DNA of 64,000 nucleotides from Strongylocentrotus purpuratus (GCF_000002235.5 NW_022145605.1:32053774-32117773); one strand, 5' to 3'; counted from the first letter of the stretch, positions 39,801 through 45,826 are shown. Translations and numbers: made by a program. Notes: a model not told the origin generated them from the letters alone.

Positions 39801-42671
39801 TGGGTGAGGTAACAAGTGCGTCTTCATCTTCAAAGTCAGAAGGTAGGTTTGTATAAATGCATTGCCACAATTTCTTAGATACCCTTCAAAAATCTACATT
39901 AGTGATGAACATTTTCCAAGAATGTTTTCAAAACGAATATTTAATGTGGTAGAACTGTGTCTGTAAATCGTGAATTTCATACATGTGCATGTATAATATG
40001 AAAAAGAAAAAAGTGGAGATTTTGAAGCAAAACGAGCAATATGGTTGGGTAATGATATCGTATTAAGTGTCTGAGAAATTGTCTGCTGTTCTGTAGTTTA
40101 CGCGATGGTTCAGTGGTAGAGCAGTGAACTCTAAACCGCTAGGTCCTTGGTTCATGACCCAGTGATGCGCTATAGTGTATCTTGATGCTTACAGCATAAA
40201 TCCTATTTTTCCAATTTTCACAGATAGGACTTCAACTTCAAGAAGAAGGTCCAAGAAAGTATTAAAGTATAAGCCAGTTCACGGTTGCAGTCTGAGCATG
40301 AGCAGACAAAGGTCATTGCAGAACAAAATTGTTGAAATACACGGATACAAAATAAGGGATACGTGCTCATGAATACGTGGATATACGTGCTCACTCCTAG
40401 TAATTATTGTGTGAAAACAAAGACTTCATAAAAAAAAAATTACCTCAGGCAACTCCAATAGCCTTTGCCTTTGAAACATTTACATCAAAGTGCCGGTATT
40501 ACGTAATCCGGTGATGAGTAATGTATGATTTGCAACAGGCCAAGGGTATTGAAATGACCCTTGAGTCGATTTCTCGAAAGCCTTTGCGATCGAGTTAAGT
40601 AGTCATCACTAATACATCATTATTTTGTCATTCTTCAGGACCCCTTGATAGCACCACACCCATCCCAAGTATGGACAACACAGCAGTAACTGCCAGCGTT
40701 ACAGTGGTATGCTTGATCCTGGTAGCTGTGGGTATCACAATCCTGCTATTCTGCTTGTATCGGAGAAGAAAACAGGCCAGTAACCAGAAAAAGTAAGTGG
40801 ACAGCTAGAATTGGAATGATAAGTGGTGAAATACGGGGGGGGGGGGGGTCGGGTACCTGACCCCTCCCCCATCAAGTAGCAAAAATAAAAGGGAATAGAG
40901 AGAGAGAGAGAGGGGGGGTATAGAGATACGAGGAAGGGGAGAGAGGGGCGGATGGGGAGTGAGCGAGAGAGAGAGAGAGAGAGAGAGAGGGGGAGAGAAA
41001 GAGAGAGAGGGGAGGAGAGAGGGGAAGAGAAATATGTGGGAAAGAGAGGGGAAGGGAGAGAGAGAGAGAGAGAGAGAGAGGGGGAGGGGATACAGTGGCA
41101 ATGTGAAAAGAAGGAGTGTTTTGTTGGCAATTCCGTGGCAGAAATCAACTTAAAATCAGAATGCTTTGAATAATAAGTTAAAAGAGCTACAGATCATATA
41201 AAACAACCTCACAACCTCACAATCAAATCAATGGACCTTGAAATAGAATCACACAATAGCATTTTTTGTTTACCTTACACTAATATTAGCTTATGAACGT
41301 GTAAACAATAACACAATATATTACAAACACAACTATATTTCAGAGGGACCTTGAAACAATGAACACGGAAATTTCTAACAATCGATTGGTGAAGAAAGAC
41401 AAATATGATGGAAATAATACATTGCCGAATAAAAACCCATTTCATTCGTAGGGTAACTATTATTATACAGGCATGCAATGACATGTAGGTCCTTTTCATA
41501 GGCTTTACACCCGACAATAATTTTTTGTTTGTAAAAAGGTCTCGAAACAGTGCAATCAACATATTAAAACCTTTTAAAAGTTTGAAGAACCAGCAAAGAT
41601 TTTGTATTCATAAGTGCAGAATCAAAATGTCTCGTAATCCATTGGTAATATTTGGTTTAATATTTACAGGGCTGAAGGAGGACGACCTAAAAGTGGCCAT
41701 GGATCTAGTACAATGCGATCAGGTATACACAAGTTAATTGATTTGAATTTGTTTAAAAGGTACGATCAGTACTTGTAGTAGTTGTAGTAGTAGTAGTTGT
41801 AGCAGCAGCAGCAGCAGTAGAACAGTAGTAGAAGCAGGATTTTATTGATGTTAGTATTAAACTTTTAAGAGTTGGAGTACAGGATGTAGTATATATCAAG
41901 TAGCCCTACAGTCTTGATATCTATGTACCTTTCCATAATTCTGAAAAATGAAGAGCATTTTTTTTTTAATGCACTTCCTGCTTTGGCATTGCCTTTCCGG
42001 AACCGATATGAAGAAAATTACACTTAAACTTCCTCTGATATATGTATGTTTTAAAAAATGCACAGGAAACTAGTCATGTAGTGTATCTGATTAAATAGGA
42101 TCAATTTTGAAAACCGATGAATAATTTGGTAAGACCCCAAAATATTCGTCAGATTTCTCTCATTTTTGGTCTATCATGACTGCAAAGAATTGGAACAAGG
42201 GAAATCTTTATTACTCTATATCTTTGTAACTCATGTTTCTCCTTTCTAGAAAGAGTTTTCCAATATGCAACATTTTTTTTAAATTGTCACATCCCTACGT
42301 ACACAATTATTTCCTTGTTATCTCGACTTTTGCCATTATTACAGTACTGTATACATGGCCTTCTATTTGTATGATGATAGAATCGAAATATTCGAACCAA
42401 ACCAAAAAACACCGGCAATTTTGAAGAGAAACAGCGTTTCATGTAATTTGCCTTACTGCGGTCTGACTGCGGTTAGCGCATGATCGCAGTGCGGTTTACT
42501 GTTATAGTTTCCAGTGGCGAAGTATGGGTCTATATAGGCATTTAGGGCACATTGGCAGGGAAGGGGGTAGCGGCGCCTGTCCTACGCGTTGGGAAAAATG
42601 CAAATAACAATGACACTGAAGAGAAGGGTGCGGGAAGGGTCCTTTCATTTTTTGTCACGTTCCCTTCTCTC

Positions 42672-42708
<37 letters not shown>

Positions 42709-44016
42709 TCCCTCTCTGTTCCCTTTCTTTTTATTTGCCATTGGGGGGGGCACGTTTCTCTGTCTCCCCTTGCCCCCTATAGCTATGCCACTGGTTGGTT
42801 GGTTCGATTTAATTTCAGTCTCAGTTTATTCCCTCATAAAATTACATTCTTTCATACATTATAAAAACTTTCACCCTGTTTATTTACTTTCTTTGTTTAC
42901 TTACCTTTGAAATGTTCGCAAAGATTTTTACGAATCAACCCTCGGCCTCGTTGAAATGTGCGAGAATGAAAATGCGAATATGATTTTCTATAAGAAGGAC
43001 AATACAGTTTTGTAATGGATTACTGGATAGTCTTTAAGATCATGTTGTCAAATCGTTATGCCATTTCGTTATTTGTGTTTTGGTTTGCAGATAAAAGTGA
43101 TCATCACTATGAGTTCCCATCCTCGCCTCCGAACCTTAAAGCTGACCCTAAATCCTCAAATCCGGGTGATGCTCAAAGTAGCGACCCCTACGTAACGCTC
43201 GCGGGACAGTCCTTACCCCACCACTACCAAGGGCTGGGTCAGAAGTCCCCACTCCCAGACGACTCGGACTACGATCTACTCATGGTGTCGACGGAAAAAA
43301 CCAACAGCGACTACTATTTCAAGCTCGAACCAGGGTCATTGAACAATACCGGACTTCGAACCGGAGTTCAGTCAGGGGTTCGACCAAGGGTTGACCCGAC
43401 GTCGACGGATCCCGAAGATGCGTATGATCTGGTCCAAATCATGAACACGACGGGAAACAATGCAAACCAAAATCAAAATGAAGATGACGTGACTAACCGC
43501 AAAGACACGGGCGAAGGTGATGACGATAACCCGTATTATTTTAAGGTGGGGGGATCTAAAGGAGGAAGCTTCCATACCGCTCCAGTATCCTTCCGTGATG
43601 CTAAGCAGCCTCATGGTAAGGGTCTTCCTTCAGAGAAAGGCGACGAGGCAAACCGGAGGCCAGCACTCGCTGCTAAACCCGATTTTCCCACGAAACCGAA
43701 GGGTTCTGTCGATGAAAGCGCCAGCTACGACAAACTCGATCGATCGGCCATCCCAACGCCGAACTCGGAAGACATCAATGCGAACGAATACAACAAACTT
43801 TTACCGCGGTTGGCCGTCCAGTCAAACAACTCGGATCCGACGTCGAGTGACGGTTATCTGAAGGTGAAAGTAGGGAATGGCACAACTAGCGTCCACGATG
43901 AAGCCGACGATTATGACAGTCTCAGGGAGGTCGACGACTACAATAAGCTGGACAGGGGAGTGGAGAGAGAATTTGACAGTCAAGTCGTTTCGGACAAGAA
44001 CTCGTCATCCGCCTAG
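295..44016 (+). CDS. kringle-domain single-pass transmembrane protein with tyrosine-rich tail (5' partial, 8 exons in window)
   Basis: Eight exons can be joined: 295-504, 1982-2083, 3150-3413, 4168-4431, 5113-5199, 40639-40792, 41670-41722 and 43091-44016. Every junction has AG/GT signals and matching phase (phase 1 at each extracellular junction and after the first tail exon, phase 2 after the membrane exon), giving 685 residues and a TAG stop. Order: an unassigned Cys-containing segment, a Thr-rich linker, two kringles, a Thr/Pro linker, one 23-residue membrane helix followed by basic RRRK, and a tail of about 335 residues dense in Yxx(L/V). The N-terminus and signal peptide lie upstream of the window. 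Kringles are known from proteases, HGF, ROR/MuSK kinases and Kremen; I do not recognise this kringle plus tyrosine-tail architecture. A plausible role is a surface receptor signalling through SH2 proteins (inference). The link across 5199-40639 rests on phase and linker style, so two separate genes remain possible. Confidence 0.6.
600..1430 (+). repeat. degenerate (ACT)n trinucleotide array
   Basis: About 800 bp of interrupted ACT/TAC repeats with some AAC patches. It creates spurious Thr- or Tyr-rich ORFs. It is intronic in the kringle/TM gene. Confidence 0.9.
1550..1650 (+). repeat. dispersed-repeat 3' end with (ATT)n tail
   Basis: Motif tttggcgccttataaatcat followed by (ATT)n. The same kind of GCGC plus AAT/ATT tail occurs in reverse orientation near 34940, 61100 and 62540, suggesting non-LTR-type elements. 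Confidence 0.45.
1816..1981 (+). mobile_element. dispersed repeat, copy 1 (ACTGGCGTACTGAT family)
   Basis: Starts actggcgtactgatggggg, followed by a G-run and caattcaaacgtggt, then a T-rich part ending tttgttggacaatag. It matches 15633-15805 over most of its length. Its right end coincides with the acceptor of the exon at 1982. Confidence 0.65.
1982..2083 (+). CDS. kringle/TM gene exon: Thr-rich mucin-like linker
   Basis: Acceptor ttggacaatag, donor cgaGTAAGT, 102 bp, phase 1 in and out. It encodes about 34 residues rich in Thr and Pro (for example TTKPTTSPTTTIFDTTT), a likely O-glycosylated spacer between the preceding module and the first kringle. The acceptor directly abuts a dispersed repeat that also occurs near 15630-15800. 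Confidence 0.6.
2084..2611. other. intron, no gene seen
   Basis: C- and T-rich start with (CT)n at 2217-2247, then AT-rich sequence. Nothing else recognised. Confidence 0.5.
2763..2917 (+). repeat. 28-bp minisatellite, first copy of the array
   Basis: Five to six units of type tgtccagagggtagtcatct followed by tgggtgtt. The matching array at about 3757-3885 belongs to the duplicated unit. Confidence 0.85.
3150..3413 (+). CDS. kringle/TM gene exon: kringle 1
   Basis: One exon encodes a complete kringle. All six canonical cysteines are present (ACQED, LTCQAW, NYCRN, AWCFT, EYCAV, PICQ), with the family landmarks YRGNLS, CQAW, PHQH, DENYCRNPD and WEYC. The acceptor is tttctttag and the donor caagGTAGCG, phase 1 in and out, 264 bp. 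Kringles are disulfide-bonded protein- or lysine-binding modules. The NPD acidic residue is kept, but the second acidic residue typical of strong lysine-binding kringles (as in DxD) is not seen (NPDMGF). Confidence 0.9.
4168..4431 (+). CDS. kringle/TM gene exon: kringle 2
   Basis: A second complete kringle of exactly the same exon length (264 bp) and phase as kringle 1, with the six cysteines at matching positions and identical stretches such as GVNYRGNLSQTI and NAGLDENYCRNP. The loop that carries the acidic pair in lysine-binding kringles reads NPNGAD here. The flanking introns also match those of kringle 1, so it arose by a tandem duplication of about 1 kb. Confidence 0.9.
4494..4635 (+). 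repeat. exact 71-bp tandem duplication
   Basis: Positions 4494-4564 and 4565-4635 appear identical, beginning tatgcattcatatcaaatta. It is probably a recent slippage or duplication event. Confidence 0.9.
5113..5199 (+). CDS. kringle/TM gene exon: Thr/Pro linker
   Basis: Acceptor tgttttcaacag, donor gctgGTAAAC, 87 bp, phase 1 in and out. It encodes about 29 residues (including TPIPTTMSVPTTAI), a second mucin-like spacer whose TPIP motif recurs in the membrane exon at 40639. If the donor is not used, an in-frame TGA at 5208-5210 would end a soluble two-kringle form. Confidence 0.55.
5211..7700. other. intronic stretch, nothing recognised
   Basis: AT-rich with a short (TTG)n at 5220-5242. No exon-like segment with matching phase and no clear repeat family seen. 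Confidence 0.4.
7719..8035 (+). mobile_element. 5'-truncated LINE: reverse-transcriptase C-terminus and 3' end
   Basis: An open frame at 7719-7853 reads TRVQAGDRTFTVAASKGWNN and ends FKKALKTHLFT before TGA. This is the hallmark WNxLPxxIR...FKxxLKxxLF end of CR1/L2/Jockey-type LINE polyproteins. The 3' UTR ends in an (ATTGT)n pentamer repeat (about 8013-8033). The rest of the element is missing. Confidence 0.85.
8525..8960 (+). repeat. T-rich degenerate minisatellite
   Basis: Recurring blocks of type tatcattttttctttctat and tatgttattctttgtttt with a spacing of about 60 bp; the long hydrophobic ORFs here are artefacts of the composition. Confidence 0.65.
8961..10865. other. intronic stretch with microsatellites only
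   Basis: Contains (AT)n at 9423-9453, G- and C-runs at 9479-9490 and 9600-9610, and poly-A near 9769-9786. No gene recognised. Confidence 0.4.
10870..11055 (+). repeat. dispersed repeat, copy A
   Basis: It shares about 185 bp with 58854-59040 in the same orientation (tgtgtacagtgcttgt..actttaccaagact, then tgcagt.cacaccaatac and tttctttcacaatgcaatcg). Family unknown. Confidence 0.7.
11056..12770. other. intronic stretch, no gene recognised
   Basis: Contains (CT)n at 12123-12145 and GA repeats at 12307-12365. An open segment with splice-like borders at 11605-11778 has only one open phase, which does not match the phase-1 kringle gene. Confidence 0.35.
12771..13340. mobile_element. degenerate hAT-like MITE region with G-run
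   Basis: A CCTGGATACGCCTCTG end at 13106-13121 resembles the reverse complement of CAGGCGCGGATCCAGG-type termini, next to cccctcctgtggc and a G-run at 12969-12990. Flanking sequence (gatatgattatta) is repeated around 12768 and 13265. The left terminus is not clear. Confidence 0.35.
13341..15342. other. AT-rich intronic stretch, nothing recognised
   Basis: One C-run at 14070-14083 and a short (TA)n near 14575-14588. No exon, no clear repeat. Confidence 0.4.
15633..15805 (+). mobile_element. dispersed repeat, copy 2 (ACTGGCGTACTGAT family), nested
   Basis: It matches 1816-1981: actggcgtactgat, G-run, attcaaacgtggt, atgctgaaatg and ttcctcactttttagtaaatt. It is nested within the hAT-like element. 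Confidence 0.65.
16230..18075 (+). repeat. satellite array, about 17 monomers of about 112 bp
   Basis: Each monomer has a gaggattaagagtcgagaac block, a tacaacgaatcgtcttcttt block, taatgatttaatgaaacgt, and a GC-rich palindrome ccgcgcttcgcgcgg followed by a G-run. A four-monomer block near 16750-17200 recurs at about 17200-17650, so the array has a higher-order structure. Confidence 0.9.
18213..19480. other. intronic stretch, no gene recognised
   Basis: C-run at 18623-18636; one 141-codon open frame (18597-19022) without splice or homology support. Confidence 0.35.
19485..19570 (+). repeat. (ATC)n microsatellite
   Basis: Degenerate ATC/ACC trinucleotides; a related block lies at about 20000-20098. 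Confidence 0.8.
19620..19905 (+). repeat. dispersed repeat, + copy of a pair with 57490-57785
   Basis: Contains gttaaaggcatcgtttagca, caatagactgtagtgttata and aaatatcttgataatcagac. The reverse complement is found at 57490-57785 in ESS2 intron 7. Family unknown. Confidence 0.75.
20113..20245 (+). mobile_element. tRNA-derived SINE, copy 1
   Basis: Has a pol III A box (tggctcagtggtagagc, 20124-20140) and a B box (ggttcaaagcc, 20163-20173). The tail gatgcgctatatagtg..ataaatcc-like sequence is shared with the copy at 40100. The acceptor-stem pairing is not conserved, so it is not a tRNA gene. Confidence 0.75.
20528..20790 (+). repeat. degenerate minisatellite of about 50-60 bp
   Basis: Recurring aaggttatatgtgaacggga and tacgggatgctttctt blocks, about five copies. 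Confidence 0.65.
20791..21560. other. AT-rich intronic stretch, nothing recognised
   Basis: No exon-like or repeat signal seen. Confidence 0.4.
21575..21875 (+). repeat. (GA)n-rich tract
   Basis: About 300 bp of interrupted GA repeats; the Leu/Ser-rich minus-strand ORF here is an artefact. Confidence 0.9.
21876..23320. other. intronic stretch with one hydrophobic ORF (22438-22668)
   Basis: No known family. The open frame 22438-22668 (+) encodes a hydrophobic run followed by QQRIRKRK and a TGA; see findings. No other exon candidate. Confidence 0.3.
23324..23412 (+). repeat. (AT)n(GT)n compound microsatellite
   Basis: About 55 bp of alternating TA followed by about 30 bp of GT, purely simple sequence. 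Confidence 0.95.
23413..24845. other. intronic stretch upstream of KY, no gene recognised
   Basis: A 67-codon open frame at 24110-24313 has coding-like composition but no splice or homology support. The KY promoter and noncoding first exon may lie here but cannot be placed. Confidence 0.3.
24846..24961 (+). mobile_element. short MITE, 112 bp, TA target duplication
   Basis: Terminal inverted repeats GGGACTTTTAGATTCGC at 24848 and GCAAATCTAAAAGTCCC ending 24959, flanked by TA. Typical of mariner-like MITEs. Confidence 0.8.
25165..25715 (+). CDS. KY: KY exon 1 (coding): start codon and acidic N-terminus
   Basis: Acceptor cttttgtttttcag, 20 bp of 5' UTR, ATG at 25185, donor aatGTAAGA in phase 0. 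It encodes 177 residues with Asp runs (DDDDDS, DGDDDD) and no recognised domain; probably a disordered N-terminal extension. Confidence 0.8.
25165..30052 (+). CDS. KY: kyphoscoliosis peptidase (KY)-like transglutaminase-domain protein
   Basis: Coding segments are 25185-25715, 26234-26466, 26953-27119 and 27678-30052; phases match and give 1101 residues. The ATG at 25185 has a strong context (caccATGG) and an in-frame TAA 15 bp upstream. The AG just before 25165 implies an upstream noncoding exon that I could not locate. Residues 1-177 are acidic and low-complexity. About 178-320 is the transglutaminase-like domain: FRWISHNVAYD, then Cys243 in GVAVCEGF, His287 in GRHSWN and Asp302 in FFCDAAW, so the Cys/His/Asp triad is intact. 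After a linker, five modules start near residues 493, 618, 742, 865 and 990. In vertebrates KY is a muscle Z-disc-associated protein; hillarin is the fly relative. It is longer than mammalian KY because of the C-terminal modules. Which paralogue this is cannot be told. Confidence 0.9.
26234..26466 (+). CDS. KY: KY exon 2: first half of the transglutaminase-like core
   Basis: Acceptor tatttatag, donor aaaGTAAGG, phase 0 to phase 2. It carries KFRIIFRWISHNVAYD and the nucleophile motif GVAVCEGFTELL. Confidence 0.9.
26953..27119 (+). CDS. KY: KY exon 3: catalytic His and Asp
   Basis: Acceptor gatgtgcag, donor tcaaGTAAGG, phase 2 to phase 1. It encodes LAGIKCESIIGVSK followed by GRHSWNRVMI and FFCDAAWAAG, the segments holding the His and Asp of the triad. 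Confidence 0.9.
27678..30052 (+). CDS. KY: KY exon 4: end of the core domain and five tandem C-terminal modules
   Basis: A 2375-bp last exon (acceptor ccttttacag, stop TGA). The first part completes the core (FERRWGEGFFLAYPDQF). It is followed by five modules of about 124 residues. Each opens with W/C-G-(P/V)-x-x-x-F-x-x-x-G (for example IWGPNDEFFNMG, LWGPNQVFHNAG, MWGPSEHFLKMG) and ends with a G-x-Y/F-x-L strand and a W-L-x-x-C or related motif. These look like beta-sandwich repeats of the KY/hillarin C-terminus. Confidence 0.9.
30053..30740 (+). other. KY 3' UTR with embedded palindromic MITE and AATAAA
   Basis: No ORF. It contains a 214-bp fold-back (30259-30472), a G-run at 30657-30667 and a polyadenylation signal AATAAA at 30717-30722, the first canonical one after the KY stop. 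Confidence 0.45.
30259..30472 (+). mobile_element. palindromic MITE in the KY 3' UTR
   Basis: Arms 30259-30349 and 30382-30472 (91 bp each) are near-perfect inverted copies around a 32-bp loop; ends are cactatgaa and ttcatagtg. A transcript would fold into a long hairpin. Confidence 0.85.
30741..31271. other. downstream of KY, nothing recognised
   Basis: AT-rich, no gene signal. Confidence 0.4.
31272..32465 (+). repeat. tandem array, five units of about 235-242 bp
   Basis: Units begin near 31272, 31503, 31738, 31979 and 32221. Each contains tttcatgcagtaaatacact, accacacataaacgcacata, ccgactaactggccac and cacaatattgacaccatt. Sequence is 85-95% alike by eye. Confidence 0.9.
32466..33855. other. 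intronic stretch, no gene recognised
   Basis: Poly-T at about 33395-33410; otherwise unremarkable AT-rich sequence. Confidence 0.4.
33856..33935 (+). repeat. (CT)n and poly-T tract
   Basis: CT repeats, about 22 T, then more CT. Confidence 0.9.
34940..35250 (-). repeat. dispersed repeat with (AAT)n and atttatatagcgcc
   Basis: Begins (AAT)n then ggatatttatatagcgcc, followed by ggcagcttattccaaaggga and gagaaaatgctctatcctcc. Related starts occur at 61097 and 62540. Likely the 3' end of a minus-strand SINE/LINE-type element. Confidence 0.5.
35251..36700. other. intronic stretch, no gene recognised
   Basis: Simple ACA/ATA repeats near 35275-35310; otherwise nothing. Confidence 0.4.
36705..37252 (+). 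mobile_element. long palindromic MITE with TTAA ends (piggyBac-like)
   Basis: TTAA at 36705-36708 and 37249-37252 flank inverted ends AGGGAAAGTCCACCC and GGGTGGACTTCCCCT. Inside, gttgtgatcaatcaaataca and its complement, and gagctc near the centre, show that the arms pair over about 180 bp each. The element is 540 bp with no ORF of interest. Confidence 0.8.
37356..37564 (+). mobile_element. MITE with inverted repeats of about 50 bp
   Basis: Left actctaaaactgaaatgtt and aaaagggctgaggagtga pair with right tcactcctcagccctttt and aacatttctatttttagagt. About 209 bp. Confidence 0.75.
37795..38080 (+). repeat. degenerate minisatellite, cggacaa motif
   Basis: Recurring ataa..ctcggacaa / caattacca blocks spaced about 30-45 bp. 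It gives a spurious 108-codon ORF. Confidence 0.6.
38920..39055 (+). mobile_element. small MITE, ends CTCGGTCACAAA
   Basis: Left cctcggtcacaaatgccgtt and right acctttgtgaccgtagc form an imperfect inverted repeat of about 30 bp with internal gttacgaac/gttcgtacg pairing. Confidence 0.5.
39056..40095. other. intronic stretch before the membrane exon
   Basis: Nothing recognised except the weak exon candidate at 39782-39842. Confidence 0.35.
39782..39842 (+). CDS. possible alternative first coding exon of the transmembrane part
   Basis: An ATG at 39782 opens 20 codons (MDSENVLGEVTSASSSSKSE) that end in phase 1 at a good donor (GTAGGT). This phase splices correctly into the membrane exon at 40639. 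The result would be a form with a short Ser-rich ectodomain and no signal peptide. No upstream promoter or acceptor in the right phase is evident. Weak candidate based on phase and composition only. Confidence 0.2.
40098..40215 (+). mobile_element. tRNA-derived SINE, copy 2
   Basis: A box tggttcagtggtagagc (40106-40122), B box ggttcatgacc (40149-40159), then gatgcgctatagtg and cataaatcctattt as in the copy at 20113. Confidence 0.7.
40639..40792 (+). CDS. kringle/TM gene exon: membrane helix
   Basis: Acceptor attcttcag, donor aaaaaGTAAGT. Entry is phase 1 and exit phase 2. It encodes a short Thr/Pro stalk (STTPIPSMDNTAVTA), one helix of about 23 hydrophobic residues (VTVVCLILVAVGITILLFC in its core) and a basic stop-transfer RRRK. 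This predicts a type I orientation with the kringles outside and the tyrosine tail inside. Confidence 0.85.
40835..41100 (+). repeat. G-run and (GA)n tract
   Basis: About 14 G at 40837-40850, then GA repeats to 41085, in the intron after the membrane exon. Confidence 0.9.
41670..41722 (+). CDS. kringle/TM gene exon: juxtamembrane linker
   Basis: A 53-bp exon with acceptor aatatttacag and donor atcagGTATAC. It accepts phase 2 from the membrane exon and leaves phase 1, which is what the last exon needs; without it the reading frame would not join. It encodes AEGGRPKSGHGSSTMRS, a basic Gly/Ser-rich juxtamembrane stretch. Confidence 0.7.
41723..43090. other. last intron of the kringle/TM gene
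   Basis: Contains a GTA/GCA trinucleotide patch (41772-41820) and a MITE-like element at 42512-42796 bounded by CCAGTGGCGAAG and ATGCCACTGG, with (CT)n inside. No other exon seen. Confidence 0.5.
43091..44016 (+). CDS. kringle/TM gene last coding exon: multi-tyrosine cytoplasmic tail
   Basis: Acceptor ttttggtttgcag, then 307 codons and TAG. The tail is hydrophilic and acidic, with 14 tyrosines. Eleven are in Yxx(L/V): YVTL, YQGL, YDLL, YFKL, YDLV, YFKV, YDKL, YNKL, YLKV, YDSL and YNKL; one more is YEFP, a Crk-type YxxP site. Most follow D, E, N or S, as tyrosine-kinase sites often do. Two pairs fit YxxL-x(6-12)-YxxL (43189-43236 and 43270-43326). A Pro/Lys stretch, KPDFPTKPK, might bind SH3 domains. 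No kinase or phosphatase domain is present. The role as an SH2 docking tail is inference. Confidence 0.85.
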
Positions 44017-44507
44017 AACAGACTGCCATGATGATTGACACACTGGTTAAATTAGGAATCCAGACGCACTATCATTATTTAGCATGCTATGATCAGTACT
44101 CAATGTTGACGGTGTGGTGAAAAATATATTCAGGAACTTGAAACATGTATGCATGTGTTATGAACAGTACTTAACATTTAAATAGGGAGACGTTTGTGGC
44201 CTGAATTTGCCGGTGTCACTAATTTTATATTGTAAAGTTGTTCTGGGGATCTGCGGAAATATTAGGCACTTGTTGCTACTACATTCACTTTTCCTGCTTG
44301 TCATTATTATTTATTCATATGTAAACTTGACACAATCGTAAAGGCTTTCGAGAGATCATCCCGAGGGTAATTTCAGTACTCTATTTTATACCCTACATAA
44401 ATCATGTATGCAAAGTAAATTTCATCCATAGAAATGTCATTTTGCAAATTATATAAGTCAAATAGTTGGTATCCAAATGCTCGGGCGAAATACATGCTTA
44501 AAATAAA
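44017..44507 (+). other. 3' UTR of the kringle/TM gene with AATAAA
   Basis: AT-rich sequence after the stop with no ORF. A canonical polyadenylation signal AATAAA is at 44502-44507, about 490 bp downstream of the stop. Confidence 0.5.
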
Positions 44508-45120
44508 ATACTTTAATAAGCATGCTTGCTCCAAGTTGTTTTCGAAAGTTTTGCGACCATGATTTGTATAGTTGCCTTAGATTTCTTTGTTCCTATTATG
44601 GCGGTTTAATTGCCGCATTACAATAATGTGTAATATATGAACAAGGCTTACGAGGTAGCAATTAAGTCTTTTATGCTTGTTGTTTAGGGTGATTTCTTCG
44701 TGACGGGCTCTTATCTTGCCATAGTTACAGTGTCTCTTTTACATATACTTACATGTATTTTAAGCTAACGTTCCGCCGGGTGTGGCGGCCAAATGATATT
44801 TTTAGAGTTTGAAAGGCGAGCTGAGGAGAAATTTCGATTCTTTTTAACCAAGCCGACAAGGGCTCTGGCGGGGAGGCACTCATGCCTCGGGTAACCATCT
44901 AACTCTTCACCTTTTCTCCATTGTTCACTTACTTGCCTTTAAATCTAGTATATATGCATAAAAATTATTTAAAAAACAGTTTTCTGCGAGAGTATTGTGT
45001 ATCGGATTCTACCCCCCAAAACAAAGGCTTGTACTTATGTCCTTAGTTGCGCATTAGCTGGGCACTAATACGTCCTTTGGCTAGATATTTACCCGCATTT
45101 AGCTTGCATTTATCTCGCTT
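44508..45120. other. intergenic, nothing recognised
   Basis: No ORF or repeat family seen; a short GC hairpin, ccgccgggtgtggcgg, lies near 44773. Confidence 0.4.
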
Positions 45121-45122
45121 TA

Positions 45123-45347
45123 CTTTAATACATTGGCGGATCCAGGGGGGGGGGGGGGCGGGGGGCCCGCCCCCCCCCCCCCTTGAGAAAAAAAATCATT
45201 TAAAATCACGTGATTTTAACTTTTTTGGGCCCCCCCCCCCCCTGGCGCTCAAGGGGGGGGGGGGTGCAAATTGAAAAAATTTTGAGGATCAAAAAAAAAA
45301 ATGTGCTCACTACCCCCCCCCCCCCCCCCCCCGCGCCTGCTTTAATA
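45123..45347 (+). mobile_element. hAT-like MITE, 209 bp, 8-bp target duplication
   Basis: Direct repeats ctttaata at 45123-45130 and 45340-45347. The left end, CATTGGCGGATCCAGG, is a damaged form of CAGGCGCGGATCCAGG; the right end is GCGCCTG. The interior is mostly G, C and A homopolymers. Confidence 0.8.
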
Positions 45348-45741
45348 TTGCTATTATATTTTTGTATACTTGAATCTCTTTTACTAAATAAAATTGTGTG
45401 AGTATAATCATTGCATTTTATAAATTGGAATAAAATATATCCTTGCATCTATAAAAGCTGTGTGACAATGTTTTTGTAATTTAAGATCATTTAAATGGGT
45501 TATTACGAATTGAAATGGTAAGTGTGGTAGTGCAAATTAAAAAATGAAAGCATGGCTCAAGTAAGATACACATCGAAATGAAACATCTGTTTTGGAATGA
45601 CACGAAAAATATCGGTTTTAGGGAAAGCGTGTGTGTGTGGGTTTGTGCGGATGTATGAAAGCGAGAGAGGAGGGTGGAGGGGGCATTCGGATATTGAGGG
45701 GGGATGGGAACTGAGAGGCGGAGGGGGTAGCAAGGAACACC

Positions 45742-45826
<85 letters not shown>

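Noticed and set aside
43015..43090. Upstream ATG and hydrophobic stretch in front of the tail exon
   Set aside because: It lies before a good acceptor (ttttggtttgcag) and the tail joins in phase to the exon ending 41722; more likely intron.
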